A stretch of DNA of 64,000 nt from Podocnemis expansa (GCA_007922195.1 ML682029.1:2730636-2794635), one strand, 5' to 3'; positions 45,401 through 57,221 are shown, counted from the first letter of the stretch. Notes: generated by a model from the letters alone, not told the origin. Translations and numbers: made by a program.

Positions 45401-48110
45401 AAACAGTCTTCATTTTTTAAATAAAATGTTGGTGGCCTTAGATCAAGGGGAGGATCAAGTCTGGATCATTTTATAGCTGTGTCTGAAAACATGGGTGGGT
45501 ATCACAGTATTGAGAATTCTTCTGTGCGACCCTTAATCCTTTATTCAGATTTCAGATGGCTGTGTCCAAAAAGAGGGAAAAACTAGGAGTGCACTGACCT
45601 TTTCTCTTTGCGTCCACCCTCAGCTCAGCCTCTCTCTCACTGCTGGGCAAACGCCTCCACAGTCCTTCCTCTTCACTGCAGACAGGCAGCTGTGCCTCTC
45701 TCTGACCGTATTTGCCACTCAGATATGCCTAACCCCGGAGCTTGTTGAAAGCAATAACACATAATCTAATAGGGTGAGCCTCATTTTCCGTTGTGCTTTG
45801 TCTTTGACTCAACAGTGACATGCCGGAGGAACCTGTTCTTGATGGCTCTTTGGCTCATCAGAATCCTGGCAGTTAAGAATGCACGCTGATTTGGTGTTAC
45901 ATTTTATTCAGATCAATTTGTCCTCCTTGTTTCTATTGTCAGCAGAGAAAGCCGCTCCAGGGCCTGGAAAGTGCAATTCACTCAGCTGTAGCTATTACAG
46001 CACTCCTGGCTCCTGTGGCCCTTGCACTAATGATTGCAATTACCTCCGAGGATCTCAAAGCACTTCACAAATACATCCAATTACCTCTGAGGATGTCAAA
46101 GTACTTCACAAATACATCCACTTCTATGGAGGGTGAAGCGTCTGAGGATAGGATTTTGGGATGAGGAATCCCTTTCCCCGCCAGCTCCCTACAGATGTTG
46201 GGGGATCCACACGTAGCCTAGACCATCCATGTGGAGGTCCTGTGCCTGTATTCCAACTCTGGGGTCCCTGGAACCTGCCTCCACTCCCTGACAGCTCCAT
46301 GGCATCTTGAATGCAGAGCACCCAACTCCCCCAAGAGGTAGAACAGGGATACGGAAAAGTGATTGGGGCCTCCAGTCTGCATCGGCTGTGGCCCAGTTGG
46401 TCCAACCAGCTGTAACGTCCAGGTGAACTTTCTGGGAGATCCCTTTGGATGCATGGTAGCATGGTATGTTCCCCACTCCTCCCACTCTAATCCTGCATGC
46501 CATGGTCACTGAGCCCCACCTCCACTGAATTCCATCAGAAAGGCTTCCACGAGGTCCAGGGAAGTAAGGAGAACATAACTGGGGGTGGGAGCCAGCCCAG
46601 CCTCTTGTCTGGCATCACCAGACCTGTCCATGTTCCCAGATGGAGAGAGTCACAGATCCAGGACACTGTATCTGTCTTCTGCCTCCGAGATCCAGCACGA
46701 CCACCCACTATTCAGCTCTTGGTTCCCCAGTTGTCACCTTTTGGGCAGAGCCCTACATCTCTCCCCTTCTGATAGGGGTTTTCCAGGCTGCAGTTTGCTT
46801 CCTCCACTGTGTTATTCCTAGAGAACCTCTTCCTTCATGCCCAAGGAAGGGGAATTCATGTTGTTACAAGTTCATAATGGCTTCTGGCTCCACTTGTGCA
46901 TAGATTGCTCTTTATACCGCTTAGGTCATCAGTCTCCAGAGATCCTGAACACATCATCATCAGAAAATGGTTCTTTCCTCGTGACCTGACTTCAAAAGGT
47001 TGGATGCAGAGGTGAGGATCTGCATTTACCTTCCGCCAGTTATTTACTAGGAAACCCACTTTGTCCCAAAAGTTTCTTCTTGTCTGGCACATCATCCTGT
47101 GAATCTCATAATGGTGCCCAGGGTTTACATGGCCACATCTCCTCCATGGCGAAGTTAAACACAATCCCATCACAGTGCATAATGTTTGCATTTACAGAAC
47201 AACAGACTAAAGCTATTTCAACTTAATTCATAAGCACTGCCAGAGATATTGCAGGAAATTTCCGCCTTTTGAGACAGAAAATTCAGCTCTTGGCAAAGAA
47301 TGAATGCAGTTCCATGGCTGAGTAAGGAAAAACCAGCCACTTTTCTGAGAATACACAGATTGTGACCTTTCTGGAGCTGAGACCGTCTTCTTTGTGACTT
47401 CTTGTTGGTAGCACCTTGGGGCCTACCCCCTAGCCCAGTAGAAATCAGTGATTATCACAATACACTTGCTCCATGAGTCACCATCTTAGTGAATTCTCTG
47501 TTTATCCCAAATGGACCAGAAATGCCGGCCTCATCTTAGGAACTGGTAGGTGGTAGAAACTCCTCAGGACAAAAATATGTTGCCTGACCAAATCCAAGTC
47601 CACCCAAACTGCTCCCGCTCTTCTGTCTCAAGGACTATATTCTGGTTTTATTGTCATCAGGGAGATTTTTGCCATTAGTTACAATAGGTTCTGAATTTGG
47701 CCCCAAACTGGTAGACATATTTTATACAGAAACCCCAACACTGGAAAATATTTTCTAGAAGTGTGTGACATGGTTCAATGTAAATGGGAGACTGAAGTGG
47801 AGGTGACAGCTGGGAAAGTAGACGTGAGTGGGAAGTGAAAGCAACACTTAAAAAGGGAAGTACAAATAATCTATTATTATAATAGCCACATTCGTATGAT
47901 TAAGACTGAGCTGCTGTTTCCATTATAAATCTCTCTTTTCAGGGCTTTGAAACCCAGCTAGTCAAATTTTGATCTGAGCTGAAATACAGAAAAAAAAAGA
48001 AAAGAAAAAGTCAAGTTCAGGAATGAATCTCTCCTTCGGTTCATTGATCTTTCTATATGTTATTTAAAGGCAAACTAAGAGGATTAATATTCTTATATGG
48101 TAGGAAGGGT
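45401..48110. other. Intergenic, no gene seen
   Basis: Apart from a 41-bp tandem duplication (46038-46119) I recognise nothing. The frames at 46124-47191 are short, on both strands, and carry no domain. Confidence 0.6.
46038..46119 (+). repeat. 41-bp tandem duplication in a MIR-like tail
   Basis: Two head-to-tail 41-bp units, 46038-46078 and 46079-46119, differing at three positions. The unit holds 'aggatctcaaagcacttcac', a block known from MIR-type SINE tails. Confidence 0.85.
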
Positions 48111-48118
48111 GATTAAGT

Positions 48119-48290
48119 GAATAAGATCCTATATTCAGACACAGTCTTACTGTGTGACCTTGGGCAAATCATTTAATCTACCAGTGCCTGAGTTCCCCAT
48201 CTATAAAATAGGGATAATATTTCCCTCTGTCACAGGGCTATTGGGAGGATAAAATCCACCGATGACTGTGAGGTCCTCAAATACTGCCGC
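48119..48290 (+). repeat. MIR-like SINE, sense
   Basis: 'tgtgaccttgggcaaatcat', 'gagttccccatctataaaat' and 'gggataatatttccctctgt' follow the MIR sense core closely. Confidence 0.65.
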
Positions 48291-48569
48291 AATAAGGGCC
48301 ATGTAAGCAGACAGAGCCAGTATGCTAATCCGTGTCTTAACACGCAAGAGATGTGTTTGGCATATGTGGTCTACTGCGGATATATCATAAAAGAGAGTAC
48401 TGACTAGTGGTTAGAGCTGGGGGATGATCTTTGGCTTTTTGTAGCCTGTAGATCTACCCTGCTTGCTTGCACATATATATTCTTCCTCAGATAGTTTAAG
48501 AGTAGCTTTAAGTTGCCTTATGAGTTTAAGCATTTAATATTAAAATCATAGATTCTCATAGAATTAGTT

Positions 48570-48740
48570 AAACACAAAGAAAGAGTCCTGTGGTACTTTT
48601 AAAAACTAACAATTTTTTTTTATTGCGTAACTTTTCATGGGTGTAATCCCACTTTTGTTAGTCTTTAAAAATGCCACAAAACTCTTTCTTTGTTTTGGTT
48701 TTGTTGGAACAGACTAACATAGCTACTCCTCTGGAATATG
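48570..48740. mobile_element. Small fold-back Penelope-like unit
   Basis: 'gagtcctgtggtacttttaa' in reverse orientation is followed within 60 bp by 'gttagtctttaaaaatgcca' forward, ending 'ctactcctctggaata'. Hairpin region mostly lost. Target duplication not evident. Confidence 0.65.
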
Positions 48741-49354
48741 TAATTAATAATGCTGTACAAGAGCCTGTAGGCCACATCCTGCATGAAAACTAAGCATAAC
48801 ATATGTTTAGGACCCTTGACCAGAGAAAGCATGAGAAGCTTACACATGCAGATTATGACTTTAGCACATCAGATAGTCAGAAGGTATCAAAATGGGGGGG
48901 CTGCCCAGTTCATAGCCAGACGAACTTCACAAGTCTACCGCAAAACCCACCAAAAGGACCAGAAATAACAATAGGTGTGAAGAACACATTGTCTAGAGTG
49001 ATCTGGAAAGGAAGCAGATGTCTCAATCATATGTCATTAATACACATAGACTTGCCAGCCTATAGGGGAGGCGTACCTTGAGAATTTGTGGGTGAAGGAA
49101 CTACATTTAGACCCGTACTGCTAGGGTATAAAAAGGGTAAGCAATGTTGCCAGGGTGTGTTCACCAACTACTCTTTCTTTGAGCTTCTTCTTTTATTTGT
49201 TAGGGTCTTTTGTTTTAGGATACCTAAGGATTAGCAGTAGTCTTAGTCTTACTCAGCATATAGCTCTTAGCTCCAGCATTGCTGCTACCTCTCCACTCCA
49301 GAGCTGAGGGACCAGGCATCTCTCTCAACTGGGTCAGCAGGAAAGGGTGTGAGC

Positions 49355-49475
49355 CAAAGTGGGATTTTCTCCCGCGAAAGCTCATGTGATAAATAAATGT
49401 GTTAGTCTTTAAGTGCCACAGGACTCCTTGCTTCTTTTGCTGGATAGACTAACATAGCTGCCCTTTTGGAATATA
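49355..49475 (+). mobile_element. Penelope-like 3' terminal unit
   Basis: Begins inside the core hairpin ('gtgggattttctcccgcgaa'), keeps GAAA and 'gctcatgtgataaataaatg', and ends 'ctgcccttttggaa'. CTGANGA lost by truncation. Confidence 0.78.
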
Positions 49476-49894
49476 CTAATCCAGAGTATACAATAGAAAA
49501 TATACCATCTGTATCTTAGACTAAGACTGTAATTTGAATCATTATCCATTGTGTTATCCATTTAATTTGATTTGTCCATTTATTCATTTCCCTTTAATTA
49601 CATATCTGTCTATAATTTTATGTTATCATAATACAGTCTGTACAAATATACATATTTGGTCATTAGCATGAATATTCTTCTTGTGCACTGTGGGGTCCTT
49701 GAGAAAACCTCCATAGCCTGATTCTGGGACTAGAACCTCATTGGTGTCTGATCAGATCCATTGGGGAGCCTAGAACCCTGTTCAAATTACTAAATAACCA
49801 GAAATCACTCTGGGTGCCTTCATTTTGCTAAGAGCTCTGCCACATCTGCCTCAGATCTAGCAAAGGTACTTGTACGGCTCCACCTCCCTAGGAT

Positions 49895-50155
49895 GTGATC
49901 ACACTCTACTGTATTCATCCTCACAATTCTCCTGGGATGTACGGAAGTGGAATTATCTGCATTTTACAGGTTGGGATCTGAGACATTAGGAGAGAAGGGC
50001 CCAGATCCACAAAACTCCATGGGAGTTAGCTGCCTAAAAACCATCAGGGATCTGGGCCTAAGTGAGTTGACCAAAATTACACAGAAAATCTGTGGCAAAG
50101 TCAGAACTTGAACCCAGGTCTCCTAAGTCTTAGGCTACTGTGCTAAACCACAAAA
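49895..50155 (-). repeat. MIR-like SINE, antisense
   Basis: 'gcattttacaggttgggatc' and 'agaacttgaacccaggtctc' are the antisense core and tRNA-like head respectively, with a short unrelated-looking stretch between. Confidence 0.5.
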
Positions 50156-50937
50156 CTGCAAGTAGGCCCTTCTACTTCAGTTTTTTCCTATCAAAAATGG
50201 GTATAAATGTAGTATAAATAACATACAGGTATAAAAGTAAACCTTCACAGGAAGTTATTTAGCAATGTGGGAAGTGCTGGGTGGTTATGACTTCCAGGCT
50301 GAGATACCTGTCCGAAGGTTTACTCTGTTCTCTTATACGGTAACCAACCAGCTATGGCCATGTGGGAACCTCAGCATCACACTGTATCATCCTGAACGTC
50401 GTGATAGCAGAGGTCTCAGACAGCACTTTGGTGCCAGCACTAGAGAACAAATGAGACAATGAAGTCGGAGGATTCCATCCCATAGGATGGTGGCACACAT
50501 GCACATTTAGTGCACTGTCCTCCGAGATGTAAAGCGACCTTTAGAACTGGGGAGGGAGGATGATTAATCTTTTATGCATGTCACAGGATGCAAAGAGTTA
50601 ATTTTTTCCACCCCTAGATTAATTCCTCAGACAATAAAAGTTTCCCAGCAGCCTCACCTGACAACACCTCACTCACCACCTGATTGGGTTTAAAACCTGG
50701 CCAGTGACATATAGCCATTAGGGGACAAAGAGCCAGACAGCATGGCAGGGTGATATTTACCTCCTTTGAGTACAAGTGACTTTTAAATCACCTGCTTATT
50801 TTTCCATCCGGTTCTTAGGTGTGGTTTATTTGTGGATCATTGTTATAGGAACCAGTTTGGACACTGGCATTAGTAAGAAGTATTTCAGTATCTCTTGAAG
50901 GTTTAAATGTCTCCTCCCAATATAGAAGATGCTTTTC

Positions 50938-51052
50938 AAGAATAGAATAGAATTGAATCCTAGGGTTAGAAGGGACCCCATGAGATCATCTAGTCCAACC
51001 TCCTGGGGTTTGAACCCAGGACCTTCTGTATGTAAAGCAGATGTGCTAGCCT
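50938..51052 (-). mobile_element. tRNA-Val-headed SINE with CR1-like tail, copy 2
   Basis: Same composition as 40831-40946. The minus strand reads 'tctgctttacatacagaagg' and 'tcctgggttcaaacccc' (tRNA-Val-like), then 'ggttggactagatgatctca' and a (TTCTA)-type end. It is not a tRNA gene: the acceptor stem and D-arm are incomplete and the tail is LINE-derived. Confidence 0.72.
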
Positions 51053-51959
51053 AGTAACATCATCATACAGCTACTAGTCTGTTTCACTAGCCTGGGAATC
51101 CCCTCTCACTCAGGCTGTTAGGTAAATTGTAACAATGTCCTGCATTGTCACTCACCCTGGAGATAAAACTGCTTCATACACCAGCAAAAACTTCCCCAGA
51201 GACAGACTCAGCTGCTTTTCTGTTCTCTGGCTGCCATGCCTGAGGCCCAGATAGAGAAGTCAGCATCATTTGTAAGCAGAAGAGAAAAGAACCTAGAGCT
51301 GCTTCCACAGAGACAGTGGGGGAAGATGTGTGATACAGTGAAGTTACCATGGGACGTTGGTTTGGTGGAGTGTTGAAATCTCCTAATGTTCTGTGGGAAT
51401 CCAGCTTGTCTTCTCTGGTGTCAGGACCCTTTAACCAAGTGAATTGTCCCACTGACTCCAAGATGATTATACCTGTGCAAAAAATGCAGTATGAGCCAGT
51501 TCCTTTTGATTTTTTTTCAAAATGTCCTGATAAAGTGAGCAGATTTTTGGAAGAAAGAAAAAACCCCAGCAACACGCCTGCCAACCTCATGTTTTCCATT
51601 TCTAAAGGCCATTTTTGTTTAGAAAGAAAGAAAGAAAGAAAAGTTAGATGTTCATTAAAAAAAAAAAAGTTTTCCATGACCAAAAACTGACTATTTCTAC
51701 TCCTTCCACAAAGTCCCCCCCTTTTTTTTAAATTGGAAAGATAGAAAAATCCAACCGTAATGAAACTTTTCATTCCAGATAAGCCATTTTTCATAGCACA
51801 ATTGTTTGAACAAAAGAATATTCTGCAAGCTTGATTCACTGAAGTCTGCTCCGCTTCCCATGCAATTCAATGGCAGAACCTCCACTGACTTCAAGGACAG
51901 AGTTCTTTTTGTTTAAGTGATTTGCTGGTTAAGTGGCTTAAAGCAGAAGGTAGACAGGA

Positions 51960-52160
51960 TTCCTTAGTTCCATTCACAGCTCTGCACAGAATTGCTGGGT
52001 GACCTTGAATACATCGGGGAACCAGCTGCATGCCTCAGTTTCCCCATCTCCAAAATGGGCATAATAATCCATAACCCACTTCACACAAGGACTATGAGGC
52101 TAAACCCATTGTTGTTTCCAGAGTGCTTTGAGATCTCTTGATAAAAGGTGGCATATAAAT
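51960..52160 (+). repeat. MIR-like SINE, sense
   Basis: 'gctgggtgaccttgaataca', 'tgcctcagtttccccatctc' and 'aaaatgggcataataatcca' in MIR order, continuing to a 'gagtgctttgagatctc' tail. Confidence 0.65.
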
Positions 52161-52218
52161 GTAGTACGTCCTGGTGGAGTCCAGCTGATTTTCACTCCAG
52201 TATTAATTTAATGTTTAT

Positions 52219-52330
52219 TATTATTCTGATTGTGCCAGGGAGCCCTAGTTATGGACCAGGGGCACATTGTGCTAGTCACAGCAAACAGCAAACAGACAGT
52301 CCGTGCTCCACAGAGCTTGCAGTCAGTCTG
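52219..52330 (+). repeat. LINE-derived 3'-end repeat (L3/CR1-like)
   Basis: 'ctagttatggaccaggggca', 'attgtgctagtcacagcaaa' and 'ccacagagcttgcagtcagt' match the pattern of an ancient amniote LINE tail. A related tail ('gttcctgcctcaaagagctg') is near 61940. Confidence 0.5.
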
Positions 52331-52354
52331 TGGTAAGAGACAACAGATGGATGC

Positions 52355-52565
52355 AGAAAGAAGGTGGGTGAGGTGATATCTTTATTGGCCCCACTTCTGT
52401 TGGTGAGAAAGATGAGTTTTTGGGCTACACAGAGAGCTCTTCTGTAGGTCTAGGAAAGATATTCAGAGAGCTTGCATCTCTCACCCTCAGAAACTGGTCC
52501 TCTAAAAGGTATTACCTCACCCATCTTGTCTTCTTAATATCCTGGGACAGACACGGCTCCAAGAA
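52355..52565. mobile_element. Second Penelope-like family, fold-back copy
   Basis: The left part reversed ('ggtgggtgaggtgatatctt', 'ttctgttggtgagaaagatg') and the right part forward ('aaaggtattacctcacccat', 'atcctgggacagacacggct') are inverted copies of the same terminal sequence. The CTGAAGA/GAAA blocks are decayed here. Confidence 0.55.
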
Positions 52566-53094
52566 AAAGCACACATACAGCAGACTGATAACAGCAGACA
52601 GACGAGGGTACAAGGAATCAATGAGACAGTATTGATCAGCGTGAGTAGTATCAGGCTCCTAACCATTGTCAAGTTGTAAAGAAATAATTGGCACACTTAA
52701 TGGGCTGGATCCTCCCTTGCCGTGCGCAATCTATAACAGGAGTGTCCGACCTTTTGGGGTGAGAAGTACATTGCAAATCTTTTCTCACTCGGAGGCCCAG
52801 TGAGCAAATTTTGGATAGATAAGACATAGTAGAAATTCATCTTACTATTAATAAAAGTTGAACAGTCTGAAAAACTAAACACTGGTTTGCAAACTTATTT
52901 TGGTTCTGGGAATGCAGAAACTCGCATTTCTTACCTAAATCCAATTCCCAAATAATATCCATCCTTCCTAAAACGGCCTTTATATGTGCCACTTTCACAA
53001 CTGTACACAACAAATTTTCACGAGTTAATTGAACCACATGTTGTGAAAACTTGAAAAAGGCTCACATTTTTTTCCAGGATGCATCAATTTGTAC

Positions 53095-53500
53095 AGGTAG
53101 CAGGAGAGGGTGGCAGGGCAAAGGAAGGTAGGCGAGGGGCCATGTGGGGTGTCAGGGAATAGCATGGGGAGCAAAGGCGGGGCTGGCAAGGGAGGATGGG
53201 GTGGGGTAGCAAGGGGGAGCATGGCAGGGCAGGAAAGAGGAAAGATGGTAGAGGTTGGGGTGGCAAGGGAACATTGCAAGGCAGGGGAGAGTAAGGGTGG
53301 CTGTTGGGGGTGGCAAGAGAAAGTGTAGGGAGAGTGGGAAGCAGGGCAGGAGTGACAAAGGAGGACAGGGGGTGACAGGGCAAGGGAGGGTAGGGATGGC
53401 CATGTGGGTAGGCATGTGGGGGAGCTTGGGGAGCAAGACAAGAAAGGGGTGGTAGGAAGGGCAGAGATGGGCAAGGGAAGGTAGCAGAGGTGGGGGGAGG
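53095..53500. repeat. G-rich degenerate minisatellite inside hAT
   Basis: Irregular repeats of 'gggtggcaagggagcat' type. Composition and motif resemble the 27110-27370 block in the other large hAT element. Confidence 0.7.
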
Positions 53501-54243
53501 AAGGGAGGAGTAGGTCAGGGATGGGAAGGAAACAATGTGGCCCAGTGGTGGGAACCCCCTCACTAATTCCCTTCTTCCTCACAGCCCTTGCTAGCTCCCT
53601 GGCCCTCCTGCCCCACCCCGCAGGCTCCCCATCCACTTCCCCAGCCGGCACAGCGCAGGTTCCTCTTCCCTGTTAGCTACCCAACCCCTTCCCCGGCCCC
53701 ATGCTGCGTGGACTTTCTGACCCCTTCCCCAGCTCTCCAACCCCTTTCCCTGCCTGTGCTGTGGGGGCTCCCTGACCACTTCCGCTTCCCTGGCTCTGTT
53801 GGCTCCCCAGCCTCTTCCCTGACCCCTGCTCTGTGAGTTTTCTGACCCCTTCCCTTGGAGGTTCCCTTTCCCCAGTCCTGTCAGCTCCCTGACCCCTTCC
53901 CTGGCCCCGGCTGTGCCATGCCACAGTGTGGGCTCACCAACCCCTTTTCTCATGGGCTCTGGTCCCATCCTCCCCTTCTCTTTCCCCACGCGGGCTCCTC
54001 TGCCCTCTCCCTTCTCTTTCCACGTGCAGGCTGTGTTCCACACCACTCCCCTCCCTTGTCTTTCCTTCCCTTGTGTGGGCTTCTCTCCCGTCCCCTTCCC
54101 TTTCCTGTCTTTCCCTTCACATCAGTCCCCTCCTTCCTTTAACCCACACAAGCTCCGCTTTCACTCCCTGGTGCTACAGGGTCTTCCCAACGCCTTCCCT
54201 GGCCCCTGTCCTATCTGAAGGGGACTGAATACAGCCCCTGAAC

Positions 54244-54727
54244 CAGTGATTTTCAACTGGTGTGCCATGGCACACTGGCATGCTGCGAGAACTGCCCAAG
54301 TGTGCCGTGAAGTTTTGTCCAAAGGTAATGAATATCAATGTAAACTAAACCTTGTTTCATCTTAAACAATATTCTATCCAACCAAAATCACAACTCATAA
54401 AGCTCGTGAAAATTAATCATCAAATTAAAAGCGAGGTATCGGTCTTTCAATTCTGAAATGTGAACATTCTAAACGCAGGTGGCCAGAGGGCAAAACTGAG
54501 ATAATGATGCATTTTTTTCCAATGAATTTGAAACATTAATGCATTTTCATCCATCTTTAGCTTGTTGTATGCACTATATTGCAGACCTCTCTAGTAAGAT
54601 AACTGTAGTAAATGGAAGTAAATGTCAGGTTTATGAGCAACAATTCAGCGGAAAAAACGTGGCTGTGCTGTGGAATTGTTTGTCTCATTGAAGTGTGCCA
54701 TGTTACTGAAAAGGTTGGGAACCACTG
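54244..54727. mobile_element. hAT MITE nested in the 52.7-54.9 kb element
   Basis: Left end CAGTGATTTTCAACTGG and right end, inverted, CAGTGGTTCCCAACC. Flanks CCCTGAAC/CTCTAGAC agree at 5 of 8 positions. AT-rich body, no coding capacity. Confidence 0.65.
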
Positions 54728-56270
54728 CTCTAGACACAGCTCTCCAGCCAGGTCACTCCCCTGTTGTGTACAGGGTGGGAGATTTAAAAGGTCCCTGGCC
54801 GATCCCAGCTCCCAGGCTCCTATGGCAGTGCTCCACGGGCTGGATAAAAGCCATTGGCGGGCTGTAGCGTGGCCCATGGGCCACAGGTTGGACAAGTCTG
54901 GTCTATAAAGTCATAGGCTTGTGCAGTGTAAGTGGAAAGTGCTACCAGTTCAGAAAGCAGCTTGATACTTCGATCAAGATTTAAATGACTCCACAAGGTT
55001 CATCAGCACAGCAGTCATGTTCAGAATAACACCATCACGAAAATGGCTACTCCTCACCTCTCACAGAAGATTCATTAGCAGATGCTGTACTTCCCAACCT
55101 AGCATTTACCCATATGGTTAACTATAACTGCAGGGGTTCACATAATTCTTCAGATCAGGTTCTCAAATGAGTACCAGCAGAAATGATTTGGTACTCAGAT
55201 ATACACAAACCTGTTTTTATGGATTCCATCCTGGACATAGATGGAAATAAATACAATCTACCACTTTGACAAAAGGTACAGCTTTTGTTGACAGTGGCAG
55301 GAGGACACTGTGTCACACCCTGTCCCCTTAAACCAGTGGCATGGCTGTTCTCCCCTCTATTTCACTATTCTACTAGAGTAGTGACATTGACAAGGGGTTG
55401 TCAATTTCAGCACTGCTAGACAGGTGAAACTGACAAGGGGGTTTTGGCCTGGGACAGGGGTGGGCAACCCAATACATGAAAAGAGCCATTTTTAAAAATT
55501 CCTTCAATAACCATGTGTTTTGAGAGCTGCAATAGGTGTAGCCTCCTGGTGAAAGGTCAAGTGAACTGGGTCAAGGCACCTATCACAGGATCCTCTGGTG
55601 GGGCAGAGGTGCCCGGAAACAGGAATGGGCCTCTCTAAGGGTCCCTTGGTGGTGAGGGGAGCCGTGGACCAGGAATAGGCTACCTATTGGGTCTCCCAGT
55701 GGCAGAAGGGAACCCAGAGTCTGGTGCCACAAAGGGGCAGCCAACAAGCCACATGTGGCTCCAGAGCTGCAGGTTGCAGTCCCCTGGGCTGGGAGGCTGG
55801 CAAACAGCAAGCTTGTCAGCAGCCCTAGGCTGCAGCTGCTTGAGGCTTGCCCAGTCTGGCGGCAGCAGCTGCCACCCTTCCAGGCCGTATTCTCCCCAGG
55901 ACTTGAAATTAGGGGAGGCGTGTGGAGGGTGTTCGGGGGGTTAATAAATTGGTATAACACTGTTACTAGCTGACAACTGGGGGGGTGCTGGAAAATTCAG
56001 GGGAGTGTCAGAGGGTGTTACTGAAATTGCTGCTTCCAGGGCACCCCATATCCTTGGGGGGGCAGCAGGGCTGTAGCCGCTCAGGGGCTTGCTGGGTAGG
56101 TGCAGCAGCGAGGCTGCAGCCTGGGGGAGGGTGGCAACGGTGGGTGGCCGCAGCCCCGCAGAATGCACACAAGTCACAGGAGCAAGCCGTGACCAGCAGC
56201 AGCCCCGGTTTGGCAGGTTGGGTAGCAGTGGGGCTTGCAGGGAGGGAGTCCCCCAAAGCAGCAGGACTGC

Positions 56271-56558
56271 CCAGGAGTAGCAGAACTGCTGCCACTCCAG
56301 GGCTTGTGGGCATCCCATGGGTCTGGAGCCACCCATGCCCTGATGCCTTCCCAGATGCCAGTAAGCCAGGGGCAGCAGAAAACCCCAGCCGCAAGCCCCT
56401 GCCAGACCACAGCTCGGGGTTTGCCAGGTTCGGGGGCAGCAGAGAGGCTGCTGCTGCCCTGGCTTTGCTGACATCCTGGAAGAGAGCAGGGCACGGATGG
56501 CTGCAGTCCTACAGGATGCCCACAAGCCCTGGAGTGGCAGCAGTCCTGCTACTCCTGG
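56271..56558. repeat. Inverted repeat in GC-rich DNA
   Basis: The arm 56271-56315 and the inverse of 56514-56558 differ at one of 45 positions ('ccaggagtagcag', 'actgctgccactccagggct', 'tgtgggcatcc'). Weaker pairing extends on both sides. The region 55680-56950 is rich in CAGCAG/CTGCTG and has few CpGs, so it is not a promoter-type island. Confidence 0.8.
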
Positions 56559-57030
56559 GGGACCCACTCCTACAAGCCTGGCTGCATCTAGGACCCGCCA
56601 AACTCCAGGCTGCTACTGGTCAGGGGCTTGTGGGCATCCCACTGGGCTGCAGACATGCCCTCTGCAACCTCCCAGGACAGAAACTATTCTAGGGAGTGCA
56701 GCTACAGCCCAGCTCCTGGTTCCCCATTGGGAGCTGGGTAGGTGGAGTGCAGCCCCCTGTGCCCACTCCTAGGGAGGAGCCAGGAGCTGGGCCAAGAGGG
56801 TGAAACCACTGCCAGCCAATTCCACTGCGGAGCTGGGTGCCAGGCAGGGGGAATGCAGCAGCACCTTGGTCCCTGCATGGAGCTGGAGCCAGGCGGAGAG
56901 GCACTGTGGCTGGAGGCCCCCAGAGCAGCTCACCTAGCCCAGTGCTGTCTTGCACGTAAGTGGTCATGCTTCTGTGCTTTTGTGGCCACTTTGGAGTGCG
57001 CATTTTAAATGTTGGGCTGCACATACCTTG

Positions 57031-57158
57031 CTCTGTGAACCCTCCGTCAAGGAATCCCAGCAAGCAGCTCACAGCAATAGTCTTTCTGAAACAAAGTGGT
57101 TTTTATTCTGTTCCTTTCTGTGCATGTGCTTTTTTTCATAAATAGCTTGAGTAGATAA
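57031..57158 (+). repeat. ~125-bp dispersed duplicate, copy 1
   Basis: 'ctctgtgaaccctccgtcaa', 'ggaatcccagcaagcagctc' and 'tttttcataaatagcttgag'. It matches 60482-60605 at roughly nine positions in ten. Element class unknown. Confidence 0.8.
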
Positions 57159-57221
57159 TGGTGGACAAATCTCTGGCTGGGATAATTTAGTGGCAGTGGT
57201 CCTGCTTTTTTTGGCATGGGT

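Larger units (their letters stand above)
52737..54900. mobile_element. 2.2-kb non-autonomous hAT element with nested hAT
   Basis: Ends CAGGAGTGTCCGACC and, inverted, CAGACTTGTCCAACC. The flanks ATCTATAA (52729-52736) and GTCTATAA (54901-54908) match at 7 of 8 positions. The interior is a purine-rich degenerate minisatellite (53095-53500, 'ggggtggcaaggga' type) followed by C/T-rich DNA (53580-54220). The long frames here are low-complexity artefacts. A second hAT element sits inside at 54244-54727. No transposase. Confidence 0.78.

Noticed and set aside
50998..51052. Possible tRNA-Val gene
   Set aside because: Only the anticodon-arm and T-arm part is present, with no complete acceptor stem or D-arm, and it is fused to a CR1 tail. 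It is a SINE head.
53025..53651. Minus-strand 208-codon Pro/Leu/Pro-rich frame
   Set aside because: Reading of a purine-rich minisatellite inside a non-autonomous hAT element. Alternative frames are equally open.
55985..56692. Plus-strand 235-codon frame and minus-strand 208-codon frame in GC-rich DNA
   Set aside because: The region is an inverted, CAG-rich repeat. Both strands are open because of composition, with no splice-bounded exon or domain.
55600..56950. Second CpG island or promoter
   Set aside because: G+C is high but CpG is sparse and CAG/CTG dominates. There is no clear donor or core promoter arrangement.
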